NCBI RefSeq assembly: GCF_049306965.1
Contig: NC_133181.1
Span: 57,914,501 to 57,978,500 of the forward strand
Source of the DNA: Danio rerio
Lineage: Eukaryota > Chordata > Actinopteri > Cypriniformes > Danionidae
Direction of reading: 5' to 3'
Length of the DNA stretch: 64,000 nt
Shown here: positions 1 to 10,041 of the stretch, in pieces
Position numbering within the stretch: position 1 is the stretch's first letter
Layout: every line of letters begins with the position of its first letter
The notes under the pieces: generated by a model
What the model saw: only the letters and a program-made list of their open reading frames with translations
The model's database searches: none
What the model was told of the DNA's origin: nothing
Translations under genes and position numbers: made by a program

Positions 1-475
1 TTATGCTTTAGAAGAGTCAAAAACTCACAAACAACACCTTTAAATACTAATCTAAAATGTTATCAAAATGCCATGATGCAAATCTTATAGACTATAAGAA
101 ATGCTGCTATCAGGAAGTCTTTAATGCTTTACAAAATGTAACATCTTTTCTTTAATCTTTATTCATCACATATAAAATAAAAGTTTTTTGTTTGTTTTGT
201 AGTTATAATATTGGGCTGCATTGGGCTCCTCTGGGTGCTCCGGTTTCCCCCACCAGTCCAAAGACATTTGCTATAGGTGACTTGAATAAACTAAATTGGC
301 CGTAGTGTTAAACATATGCTGTATAAGTTGGCGGTTCATTCTGCTGTGGCGAACCCTGATGAATAAAGGACCAAGCAGAAGGAAAATTTGTTAATTTATT
401 TAATGTAATATGAGTAAAAATACAAGTATTTTTTCTAACATAAATACATGCATGTGTGTATGATAAGTATACACA

Positions 476-508
<33 letters not shown>

Positions 509-930
509 AATGTAATATTTTAATTTGGATGCTATTTATCATGATTAATTGTTTGACAGGAGAGCACCACTATAAATCATATATCCAGACTGATTAGAAA
601 ATCTTCATAAACAATCAAAGAAAAGTAAACTAATGGGGGGGGGGGGGGGGGGGGTTCACATGTTTTAAAATGTATAGTATAAAAAGAACAAGGTTTAATA
701 TTTTGTCACATCAATTTGTTACATTTAGGAGATTTATCTATGTATTTTATTTTATTGAATTCCTGAAGGGGGCTGTGTATTGTGGAATCTGAGCTGGTAG
801 GTTGTCATCATTTGTTCATACTAAATTCTAAAAGTGGTTTATACCACTGCTGTATTATAACATAAGTGTTAATTTTATTATTGCATTACACTTAAATTTA
901 GGCTACTTGTAATTATTAATTTGCTTTCAT
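1..930. other. AT-rich intergenic stretch with SINE fragment and microsatellites
   Basis: No gene seen. The stretch holds a plus-oriented DANA SINE fragment at about 205-385, a (CA)n tract at 477-507 and a G-run at 636-653. The short open frames here fall on the (CA)n and SINE sequence and show no protein-like composition. Confidence 0.6.
205..385 (+). mobile_element. DANA/mermaid V-SINE, 3' fragment
   Basis: It retains the CTCCGGTTTCCCCCAC block, the AAATTGGCCGTAGTG block and the GGCGGTTCATTCTGCTGTGG 3' domain. The tRNA-like head is missing, and part of the middle between AGTGT and AACATATG is deleted. Confidence 0.75.
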
Positions 931-1400
931 GAGTTATCCGAATCTAATTTTCCAATAGTGTATACTTCTGAGTAGTATCGTGTTTCATTGTCACTAAAAT
1001 CAACAATAAGTCACTTTCCAAAACCTTTTCATTCACTGTTCCTCACTGGTGGTGAATAATCTTCCCAGTACCACACGGACTGCTGATTCACTACTAGTAT
1101 TATTTCTAATCTCAGATCCAATCCTATTGGTCCCACTGAACAGCATCCGCCAATGAGCAGCCTCCTAAAGGAAACTAAAAGATAAGGACAACTAAAACCC
1201 ATCTCTTCTGAAATCACCTTTTATTATTGAGGTAAAGTTGGTAATAATTCACACATTCAGACTATCCCCTTAACAATATAATTTTTGTTATATTATTCTG
1301 TGAAAATTCTAAATAGTGAAATCAAATTAGCAGCCAATGACAGTACAACATTCTTCACTATCGAGGTGCTGATGTTGTTTTGAAGTCATCCGAATATTCA
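930..1400. repeat. Direct repeat, copy 1 (flanks manbal promoter)
   Basis: This stretch matches 2555-3050 on the other side of manbal exon 1. Shared blocks include CCTTTTCATTCACTGTTCCT, CACACGGACTGCTGATTCAC and AGCAGCCAATGAC. No coding frame is evident. I do not recognise it as a known transposon, so it may be a local duplication. Confidence 0.7.
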
Positions 1401-1746
1401 ACGTAGTGGTAAACATGAACGATTCTAAAATATAAAATCAGCCTTACCTCAATGATATCTAATTCACTGACTAAAAACCTGTGTAGTTATAAAAATGACC
1501 TGTTTTATTGACTTAATACAAGTGTTTGGTGAAATCGCCTTCAAATGAATTGTTTACAAGGCTACCTGGCAAATTTAGATTCCTAAATTAAACATGAATG
1601 AATATCTGTATGCTATATAAAAACTTAATATAAATGTTTGTGTATAATATGTATATAAAACGTGTATAAATTGTATTTTTAATTCAATCAAATCAATTTT
1701 CAGTTACGAACATCCAGTTTTAGCGGTTACAATTAAAGTCATTGTG

Positions 1747-1834
1747 ATTGGTCCATCCTGATCAGCGCTGAGATAAGTAACAGTTGCTTTGTGACAAAGC
1801 CAGCCCATCTAAGTAGATGTTCTGATTATAAAAG
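1747..1834 (+). promoter_or_regulatory. manbal: Candidate manbal promoter (inverted CCAAT and TATA-like box)
   Basis: An inverted CCAAT box (ATTGG, 1747-1751) lies 75 bases upstream of TATAAAAG (1827-1834). Both precede the candidate noncoding exon that ends with a strong donor at 2128. The spacing suits a TATA-driven start near 1857. This is inference from motif order only. Confidence 0.35.
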
Positions 1835-1856
1835 GACAAACTGGATACATGATATA

Positions 1857-2128
1857 TCACATTTCGTTTACAGAATTAAAATGTAATGATTATAACAATG
1901 TACCCGTCGAATATCTGACAGTTTTATCGCATAAACCGTTTAATTTTTTTCTCCGGTGCAGCAGGAGGCAGTAAAGCCAAATAAACCCTCAAGACCAGAA
2001 TCTCAAACACATGACACAAAGCGCAGACGTGTTTATCCTGAATCTGACAACAAACGGAGACATTCTGCAGGTTTAGGAGGCGACTTTTCATTTTAACAAC
2101 ACGACAGGCCTTTGTTTTAAACATACAG
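1857..2128 (+). other. manbal: Candidate manbal noncoding exon 1
   Basis: The sequence runs into CATACAG followed by GTAAGTGG, a near-consensus splice donor with its GT at 2129-2130. The next strong plus-strand acceptor followed by coding sequence is GTTGTGACAG at 4111-4120, twelve bases before the manbal start codon. The 5' limit is only a guess from the TATA-like box. A cDNA end would fix it. Confidence 0.45.
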
Positions 2129-2554
2129 GTAAGTGGTTTGTTTTTTGTGTGTGATTTATACCCGCAGACACCCCTCCGTAATGTTTTCATTAAGAGTATT
2201 GCTAGTTTTGCTCGTTTACGGGTATTTATGCTAACACTAATACTACAGACGGGTCTTACAGGGTTCTGGAAAAACCTTGAAAATGCTTGAATTATAATCC
2301 AGTGTTCTCAAGGTTAGAAAGGTGCTTTTTTTTGATAAAGTGTCTTAAAACTGCTTGAAAATGTTAATGTTGTTTTCATAATAATGTGTTTTACTAAATA
2401 GCTAATTATAAATAACTTAACGATGTAAATAAAATACCACAAATCTCTTTGCTTAATGTAAACTCTGTGCGATCTGCCTTTCTTATCTGTGTCATTTGTA
2501 ATCAAATTAAATATGGATTTAAGATGAAGATGGCATATTTAAGTGAACCACATT

Positions 2555-3050
2555 TAAGAATTGAGGTAAAGTTTATTTTATATTTGCACATTCAGACTTT
2601 CTCCAAATAACTTCAGAAAAGTGTTATTTGCTAATTCTAAATAGTAAAATCATATTAGCTGCCAATGACTATCTAAAATTTTCCAAAAGTACTTCTGACT
2701 GGTTTTGTGGTCCATTGTCACAAATATCAACAATAAGTGTCTTTCCAAAACCTTTTCATTCACTGTTCCTCACTGGTGGTGAATGATCTTGGCCTTCCCA
2801 CACGGACTGCTGATTCACTATCATTCAATCAACATCCACAACCCCATCTCTTCCGAAATCACCTCTTATTATTGACATGAAGTTGATTTTTTTTTTTATT
2901 TACACATTCAGACTTTCTTATTAATAATATTAATTCAGAAAATAATTATTAGCAAATTCTGAATTGTGAAATCATATAAGCAGCCAAGGACTATCAGTAC
3001 ACCATTGTTCACTGTGAATAAATAGTCATAATGTTGTTTCAAAGTCATGC
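2555..3050. repeat. Direct repeat, copies 2 and 3
   Basis: The block begins with GAGGTAAAGTTTATTTTATA and the CACATTCAGACTTTCT motif (partial copy, 2555-2690). A fuller copy follows, with CCTTTTCATTCACTGTTCCT (about 2749) and again ACACATTCAGACTTTC (about 2903) with AGCAGCCAAGGAC. It corresponds to 930-1400. It lies in manbal intron 1. Confidence 0.7.
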
Positions 3051-3570
3051 TTGCATGCAATTTCAGACCGCATATTCAAAATATTATTGTAAATAACATA
3101 GGGAGCACATTATAAATTGTCACTGAACGAATGTGCGAATATAAAACCAACTTTATTTCAGTCATTTAACCGAGTAAATGACAGTGTTGGGTTAGAGGCT
3201 AAAATGCCATGGTTAAACCTTTCCTTAAAATACCACACTGTACTATAGAATTCAATAACTAACAGGATCTAATGTAATATGATGAAGTACACTCTAAAAC
3301 CTGCTGGGTTCCACACAATTGATTTGTGTTTATGTAACATGAAATATTTAAGTTAACTTATTTGTTTTTACAAATTTAAGTGGATTGAACATTAACAATT
3401 AAGTTCTCCCCAGAAAAACAAAGAATTTTTGTTGTTTCAGCTCATTTTAAATAAGTAGTTTGAACAAACAGCAAATGTCATATTTTGAGTTTATATGTAT
3501 TTTACCAAACTTTTAAAGTGCTGAAAAAGATTGAAAATGCACCTGGAAAGTGCTTAAATTTGGCCCTGAC

Positions 3571-4080
3571 GACAGTAATAAATCCCTCGGTTTATTTTTT
3601 CCCCCAAATTCTGTTTAACAGAGAGAGATTTTTTTGCAGTACATTTCTAAACATAATAGTTTTAATAACTCATTTCTAATAACTGATTTATTTTATCTTT
3701 ACCATGATGACAGTCAGTAATATTTCAGTAGATATTTTTCAAGACACTTCTATACAGATTAAAGTGACATTTAAAGGCTTAACAAGGTTAATTAGCTTAA
3801 CTACACAGGTTAGGGCAATTAGGCAAGTTATTGTATAACGATGGTTTGTTCTGTAGACTTTCAGGAAAAAAGATAGCTTAATAATTTCGACCTTAAGATG
3901 GTGCTTAAAAAATTAAAAACTACTTTTATTCTAGCCGAAATAAAACAAATAAGACTTTCTTCAGAAGAAAAAATATTATCAGACATACTGTGAAAATTTC
4001 CTTGCTCTGTTAAACATCATTTGGGAAATATTTAACAAAGAAAATTTAAAGGGGGACTAATAATTCTGACATGAACTGTA
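3571..4080. mobile_element. Nonautonomous Tc1/mariner-like element, 5'-truncated
   Basis: It runs from the CCCCCAAATTCTGTTTAACA block through the TTAATTAGCTTAAC core to GGACTAATAATTCTGACATG and the terminal AACTGTATA. This is the family with the terminus CAGTTGAAGTCAGAATTATT found about ten times in the window. It ends about 40 bases before the manbal exon 2 acceptor. Confidence 0.75.
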
Positions 4081-4132
4081 TATATATTTATTATTTCTTT
4101 GTACTGTGGTGTTGTGACAGGCGCTCTTCATC

Positions 4133-4282
4133 ATGTCCGCTGATCTGGATCTTTCTCCTCCGGAGGTTCCTGAACCCACTTTCTTCGAGAGTCTCCTGCG
4201 TTATGGATTATTTCTAGGGGCCATTTTTCAACTCATCTGTATTTTAGCTGTAATTATACCCACATCCAAGGGCCACGAACAG
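4133..4282 (+). CDS. manbal: manbal coding exon (residues 1-50)
   Basis: It encodes the acidic proline-rich N-terminus, the single transmembrane helix and the segment [10 protein letters not shown]. The donor is CAG followed by GTGAGG. If the donor is not used, the frame continues for 20 codons to a stop at 4343-4345. A poly(A) signal follows at 4386-4391, so a short alternative mRNA is possible. Confidence 0.93.
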
Positions 4283-5531
4283 GTGAGGATGACCTACAGC
4301 CACAGATCTGACTGTAATCAAACCCACGTCAAAAAAGTACTGTAGTGTTTTTGAACTATACTGTTGTAAAGTGTGTTATGAAGTCAATAAAAAACGACAT
4401 TTTTGGCCTTAAAATGGGACAAATTCACTGAAATATTGTCTTGTTTGTTTAAAATCATTTTAAACTGGTCTTAATTTTCCTTCATTTATGTTAAGCTACC
4501 AAATCACTCCAACAAATCCAATAATAGAAAACGTTTAGCAAATCTTTATTTTACAACTAATATTATAACAGTCTCTTGTGCATACATGTAGCTTAAGCTT
4601 CTTAATAGTGTATTTAATTATTATTATAATTTTTTTAGTTTTATGTTGAAAAAAATATTATATATAGAACTACAGCATCTGAGCATCTGTTTTTTGATTG
4701 GTCAAGTAGAAAAATTTGCTGGGCCATTGAAAAAATCCTATATGATTTACAGAGACCTGGAAGGGACGTGATGGTGGGAGAGAAAAAAAAACAGTGATAG
4801 GATGATGTTGTTGTTTTTTGCGTTACCTTACAAAGATTGCGTTATCTCGCAAAGATGTTTTCCATAAACACCTCCTGTTCACTTCATACAAGTCAACCTG
4901 ATCGGGGATCAGTTTATCATACGGAGCGCATCCACTGATTCAGTTGCTGCATGTGAAAGTGAATGCAGATATCTTTATATTAATTTCAGCGTGCTTTCAA
5001 GAATAAAAATACACAAGAAATATGGGGAAATACTTACTCATAGGATGACAGCGGGATAGAATGGTATACGGGAGAATCCCAGCAAAAACAGCAGGGTTGA
5101 CATGTATGAGGTGAACAGGAAGTGTTTGTGGAAAAACATCTTTGCGAGGGAACGCAAAAACTTAAAAATATATATTTTTCTCATCAGTTTTTTTTTTTTT
5201 CTTCTCCCACCCAGTTTTTTCCCCACCATCACGTCCCTTCCTGGTCTGTGTAGAAATTTAATTCTTGTGTGTATATGAATAAAAAAAAACTATTTTTTAA
5301 TTAACTGAAATTAGAATGAAACTTTTTTTTATTCAATATGTCAACTTTTTGCGAATCTAGAGAAACTGAGAATTTTCCAGTGCACTATTTATTTTTTTCC
5401 CAACTATGGAACTAAATATTTTAAGATTTAGATATACATTTTCATTGTGTCTCTTGAAAACGGTGGTGAACAACCATTATTAAACAGTGTATTAATGCTA
5501 AAACCATCATTTCATCTTACACGTGTTTCTT

Positions 5532-5562
<31 letters not shown>

Positions 5563-6106
5563 ACACACACACACACACACACATACATACATACATACAT
5601 ACAGTTGAAGTCAGAATTATTAGCCGCCCATTGATTTTTTTTTAAAATTTTTATTATTTCCCAAATGATGTTTAACAGAGCAAGGAAATTTTCACAGTAT
5701 ATCTGATAATATTTTTTCTCCTGGAGAAAGTCTTATTTGTTTTATTTCAGCTAGAATAAAACAGTTTTTTTAATAATCATTTTAGGGACAAAATGATTAG
5801 CCCCTTTAAGCTAATTTTGTTTTTAATTTTTTACAGAACAAACCATTGTTACACAATAACTTGCCTAATTACCCTAACATGCCTAGTTAACCTAATTAAC
5901 CTAGTTAAGCCTTTAAATGTCTTGAAAAATATCTAGTCAAATATTATTTACAGTCATCATGACAAAGATAAAATAAATCAGTTATTAAAGATGAGTTAAT
6001 AAAACTATTGTGTTTAGAAATGTGTTGAAAAAAATCTCTAAGCTAAACAGAAATTAGGGAAAAAATAATTCAGAGGGGCGAATAAATCTGACTTCAACTG
6101 TAACTG

Positions 6107-6146
<40 letters not shown>

Positions 6147-6314
6147 AACATGTATATGGTGTGTGCACAGTTTTCTTTTTGGAGTGGTTTATTATTGTTA
6201 TACAAGCAATTGTTTTGAGCTCTTATCAAGTGTTCAGTGCCAGCATATTTGATCAGAACAGAAATTTCACAATTTTTCAAGGCACAGTTCACCCAAAAAT
6301 ACTAATTTACTCTG

Positions 6315-6368
<54 letters not shown>

Positions 6369-6754
6369 ATTATGAGTTTCTTATGTTGAACACAAAACAA
6401 GATATTCTGAAGGAATCAGCCCTTGACATCAGTAGTAGAAACAACAGAAATGATGGAAGTCCATGCCTATTTTTTTCCCCAACATTCTGTAAAACATCTT
6501 CTTTGGTGTTCACCAGAGGAAAGAACATTGTTTGAGTGAACTCTCTTTATGCATTTTCTTTTACACTTTAACCCAAGCCTATGTGTTTTCTGATGAATCT
6601 ACATTGGAGACATGATGAATGTTTGTTTTTCTGTCAGCCGGTGGAGACATCAGATCCGGCCGACACTCGCAGCACTGATCAGAACCGAAAAGCAAAGCCG
6701 CCCGTTCAACAGATCCGCCAGAAGATGAAGAAGGAGAGCAAGAAGAAGAGATAG
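4133..6754 (+). CDS. manbal: MANBAL-like small membrane protein (two coding exons, complete)
   Basis: The coding parts are 4133-4282 and 6638-6754. They join in phase to give 88 residues, against about 85 in human MANBAL. The N-terminus [15 protein letters not shown] and the segment [20 protein letters not shown] match the MANBAL family closely. Residues about 21-43 form one hydrophobic transmembrane helix, and the tail is lysine-rich (KKESKKKR), which suggests a small single-pass protein with a basic cytosolic end. Its biochemical role is not established, and despite the name it has no mannosidase domain. The start is the first ATG after the exon 2 acceptor (GACAG at 4116-4120). The intron has GT at 4283-4284 and CTGTCAG before 6638. 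Human MANBAL and NFATC2 are both on 20q, so finding them close here fits conserved linkage. Confidence 0.92.
4386..4391 (+). terminator. manbal: Candidate intronic poly(A) signal (AATAAA)
   Basis: An AATAAA hexamer lies 41 bases after the stop codon that would be reached by reading through the exon 2 donor. It could end a short manbal transcript encoding 70 residues that keeps the membrane helix but loses the lysine-rich tail. Confidence 0.35.
4750..5256. mobile_element. Fold-back (long terminal inverted repeat) element
   Basis: The left arm (about 4752-4895) and the right arm (about 5095-5256) are reverse complements with scattered differences. GGAAGGGACGTGATGGTGGG pairs with CCACCATCACGTCCCTTCC, and CTCGCAAAGATGTTTTCCA pairs with AAAACATCTTTGCGAG. 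No transposase is seen between them. It is a MITE-like insertion in manbal intron 2. Confidence 0.75.
5535..5602. repeat. (TG)n/(CA)n/(CATA)n compound microsatellite
   Basis: A GT run passes into a CA run and then CATA repeats, directly at the left end of a TA-targeting transposon. A second (CA)n (about 6113-6141) sits at its right end. Confidence 0.9.
5602..6103. mobile_element. Nonautonomous Tc1/mariner-like element, near full length
   Basis: The left end reads ACAGTTGAAGTCAGAATTAT and the right end is its inverse, CTGACTTCAACTGTA. TA dinucleotides flank it, as expected for Tc1/mariner insertion. There is no coding capacity. It lies in manbal intron 2. Confidence 0.82.
6278..6540. mobile_element. 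Angel-like MITE containing a (TA)n tract
   Basis: The left end AGTTCACCCAAAAATACTAA and the right end GTTTGAGTGAACTCT are the inverted termini of the Angel-type MITE. The family's GAACACAAAACAAGATATTC block is also present. A (TA)22-type run sits at 6320-6364. Confidence 0.65.
6638..6754 (+). CDS. manbal: manbal terminal coding exon (residues 51-88)
   Basis: It follows the acceptor TTTTTCTGTCAG. It encodes [20 protein letters not shown] and the basic tail ending KKESKKKR, then TAG at 6752-6754. The lysine-rich end matches the human protein. Confidence 0.92.
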   Translation, partial: PVETSDPADTRSTDQNRKAKPPVQQIRQKMKKESKKKR

Positions 6755-7870
6755 TTCCAGGAGTGTGTGAATGTGTGAAGATTCCCTGCAGCGTCTGATA
6801 GACTGGTATAATGTGCTGGATTCCACACAGGTGTCAAACTCAGCTCCTGGAGGACCACAACTCTTCAACTTGATCAAACTAATCGAGTTCTACCAGTTCT
6901 ACAGGTTTGGAAATTACAGGTGAGTATGTTGAAGCAGGGCTGGAACTAAACTGCAGAGCTGCGGCCCTCCAGGAGCTAAGTTTGACACTCCTGCATTATA
7001 ACATCTGGATTGACCGAGTTACTCTTCAGCTTATGATTATTGTACAAGCAGTGTGCAAACTTGGTCCTGGAGGGCCGGTCTTCTGTTTAGCTCCAACTTC
7101 CTCCAACACACCTGCCTGGATGTCTAGTACACCTAGAAAGAGCTTGATGAGCTGGTTCAGGTGTGTTTAATTGGAGTTAGAACTAAAATCTGCAAAGCAC
7201 CGGCCCACCAGGACTGAGTTTGGACACTCATGTATTATAAAATCTGAACATTGTTTAGATCAACGGTCTCAAACTCAGTTCCTGAGCTCTGCAGTTTAGT
7301 TCCAACCCTAATTAAACACACCTGATCATGAGTCCTTCAGGCTTGTTTGAAACCTGATGGTAAGTGTGTTAAAGCAGGGCTAGAACTAAACTGCAGAGCT
7401 GCGGCCCTCCAGAAACTGTGTTTGACACTCCTGCGTTATAACAGCTGGATGGACCGAGTTACTCTTCAGCTATTATAATATCTGAATGCTGTTTAGTGGT
7501 CTTAAACTTTATATCTGCAGGGCCACAGCTCTGCACAGTTTATCTCCAACCACCTTTAACTCAGGAGTACGCAAGATTGCTGAAGAACGCATACTGAGAG
7601 CCTAAGTTTGGACAGCCCTGCTCTATTAGTCTTGAACAGCTTGATTAGTCGGCTGAGCTGTGTTTGATTAGGGTTGGAGGTAAACTGTGCAGAGCTGCGG
7701 CCCTCCAGGAATCCAGTTTGAGGCCTGTGGTTTAGATGTGTCCGTGCACATCAAACTGTTTTTTTTCTTTCACAAGTTATATGCTGTATTGTTTTTTATG
7801 TCATCTTTGAGGTTGTTTTATGATTCCTTTTTTTTTTTTTTTTTAAATAAAGCATTTTTTGTGCTTTTTC
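6755..7870 (+). other. manbal: manbal 3' UTR built from hAT-like MITE copies
   Basis: No further coding is seen between the stop and the AATAAA at 7846-7851. The stretch is almost wholly four related short inverted-repeat elements (about 6832-6993, 7046-7232, 7262-7433, 7494-7735). Each has ends of the type GTCAAACTC...CTCCTGGAGG and its inverse. The first and third, with their flanks, are offset by exactly 440 bases at CTGCATTATA/CTGCGTTATA, which indicates a tandem duplication. Confidence 0.7.
7846..7851 (+). terminator. manbal: manbal poly(A) signal (AATAAA)
   Basis: AATAAA lies in TTTTAAATAAAGCATTTTTTGT followed by a T/G-rich stretch, the usual vertebrate cleavage context. It is the first good signal after the manbal stop codon on this strand. 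Confidence 0.55.
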
Positions 7871-7925
7871 TGTTTTTGTTTAAGTAAAGAGTCTTATTTC
7901 AGTACAACTCAGCTATTTTCACTAG

Positions 7926-8286
7926 TTTCATTCATTCATTTTCTTGTCGGCTTAGTCCCTTTATTAATCCGGGGTCGACACAGCGGAATGAACCGCCAAC
8001 TTATCTAGTACGTTTTTACGCAGCGAATGCCCTTCCAGCCGCAACCCATCTCTGGGAAACTCACGCAAACACACACACTCATACACTACGGACAATTTAG
8101 CCTACCCAATTCACCTGTACCGCATGTCTTTGGACTGTGGGGAAACCGGAGCACCCGGAGGAAACCCACGCGAAGGCAGGGAGAACATGCAAACTCCACA
8201 CAGAAACGCCAACTGAGCTGAGGTTCGACCTAGTGACTTTCTTTCTGTGAGGCGACAGCACTACCTACTGCGCCACTGCGTCGCCC
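7926..8286 (-). mobile_element. DANA/mermaid V-SINE, nearly full length
   Basis: Reading the minus strand, the tRNA-like head with its B box (at about 8220-8286) leads to the CTCCGGTTTCCCCACAGTCC block and ends in GACAAGAAAATGAATGAATG. It is one of the better preserved copies in the window. Confidence 0.85.
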
Positions 8287-8570
8287 CATTTTGTTTGTGT
8301 AATAAATATTTACATGCTTCAGTGAACCAAATTCATATATTTAATCAAATTGCATCTCATTGCTTTATCAAACTTCTGTTTTCTGTGTTCAGAGCTGATT
8401 CTGACTTACACTGTAACCTCTGATGGGTTATTTCAAAAGACACTCTTACACCTAACCAAAGTCAGGTTCTTGCACCTTACCAACAGTTCTGTTCTTATGA
8501 CTCATTATAAACACTTCAAATGTGACTTTAATGCTGGTCATTTGCCTCGTAGTGAATAAATTCTATTGTT

Positions 8571-9207
8571 CATTCATTCATTTTCTTTTTGGCTTAGTTT
8601 CTTTATGAATCAGGGGTCGCCACAGCAGAATGAACCGCCTACTTAACCAGCATATGTTTTACGCAGCGAATGCCCTTCCAACTGCACATTCACATTTTTG
8701 AAGCATAAGTCCTTCACTTGAGGGAGGGGGAGGGGGAGGGGGGTTGGGGGGATAAAAACAGTCCTGTTCTTAATCGTGTTTAGTGTTGGTCAACTGTAGT
8801 TGCATTTTTTAATTAGGCAAAAAAAAATAATTTCTTTATCTCTTTTTATTGTTACACTTTCTATGCTCTTTTTAAATTATGTGCCTATTGCTGTTACTGT
8901 TTTTCAACCCATATCGTTAGTTTATTTTTTCTCTGTAAAGCACTTTGTGAGGCCTTGTGGCAGTTGGAAACGTGCTACATAAATAAATTGAACTTGAACA
9001 CATTCACTACAGGCAATTTAGTTTATTCAGTTCACCTATAGCGCATGTGTTTGGACTGTGGGGGGAACACGGAGGAAACTCCCGCCAACATGGGGAGAAC
9101 ATGCAAACTCCACACAGTAATGCTAACTGACCCAGCCGGGGCTCAAACCAGCGACCTTCTTTCTGTGAGGCGATTATGCTACCCACTGCGCCACCGTACT
9201 GCCCTAA
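8571..9207 (-). mobile_element. DANA V-SINE split by a younger retrotransposon
   Basis: The SINE occupies 8571-8693 and 9008-9207 on the minus strand. The 9-base word CACATTCAC appears at 8685-8693 and again at 8999-9007, flanking the inserted 305 bases. Confidence 0.75.
8694..8998 (+). mobile_element. Short L2/CR1-like LINE 3' tail inserted in a DANA SINE
   Basis: The 3' end reads AAAGCACTTTGTGAGGCC...GTGCTACATAAATAAATTGAACTTGAA, the typical LINE tail of fish L2/CR1-like retroelements with a short terminal repeat. It is flanked by the 9-bp target duplication CACATTCAC. It is 5'-truncated, no reverse transcriptase remains, and a G-rich run sits near 8724-8751. Confidence 0.6.
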
Positions 9208-9459
9208 GACTCATTATAAACACTTCAAATGTGACTTCAATGCTGGTAACGACTTGTAATGAATGAATTGTATTGTGTCCAATAAGCTATAAAATAAAAC
9301 ACTGCTATAATACATACAGTAATTAGTTTATGAAGATTTGACTCAATCTAACGTAATCATCATCATTAAACATCTCACTTCATTATCAACAATCCATTAT
9401 CAATTATTATCACAGACTTTATTAATCTTTGCTAACCTAACATAAATGATCTAGTCATT

Positions 9460-9808
9460 GGTGGTGCAGTAGGTAGTGCTGTCACCTCACAGCAAGAAGG
9501 TTACTGGTTCAAGTCTCGGCTGGGTCAGTTGGCATTTCTGTGTGGAGTTTGCATGTTCTCCCTGCGTTTGCGTGGGTTTCCTCTGGGTGCTCTGGTTTCC
9601 CCCACAGTCCAAACACATGCGGTACAGGAGGATTGGGTATGGTAAAATTGTCTGTAGTGTATGAGTGTGAATGAGTGTGTGTGGATGTTTCCAAAAGCTG
9701 GAAAGGCATCCGCTGCGTAAAACATATGTTGGATAAGTTGGCGGTTCATTCCGCTGTGGCGACCCCAGATTAATAAAGGGACTGAGCCGAAAAGAAAATG
9801 AATGAATG
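9460..9808 (+). mobile_element. DANA V-SINE with intact target duplication
   Basis: It is full length, from GGTGGTGCAGTAGGTAGTGC (tRNA-like A box) through the B box GGTTCAAGTCTC to AAGAAAATGAATGAATG. The 12-base target duplication GATCTAGTCATT is at 9448-9459 and 9809-9820, so the copy is fairly young. Confidence 0.9.
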
Positions 9809-10041
9809 GATCTAGTCATTCTCTGTTGTTTAATAAACACATTTGCATTTCAATAATGCACTAGTAAATGTTGAAATATGAATGAATCAATCTTATTGTA
9901 AAGTTTTGGGTTTGAAGTAGATGTACAGTATTAGGGAAGAACAAACATGCGCAATAAATGAGACCACCACAACATCAATGTCATTTTATTTTTAAAAAAG
10001 TGAATTTGTAGATCTGAAACGTCTCAAATATTTTCACTATA

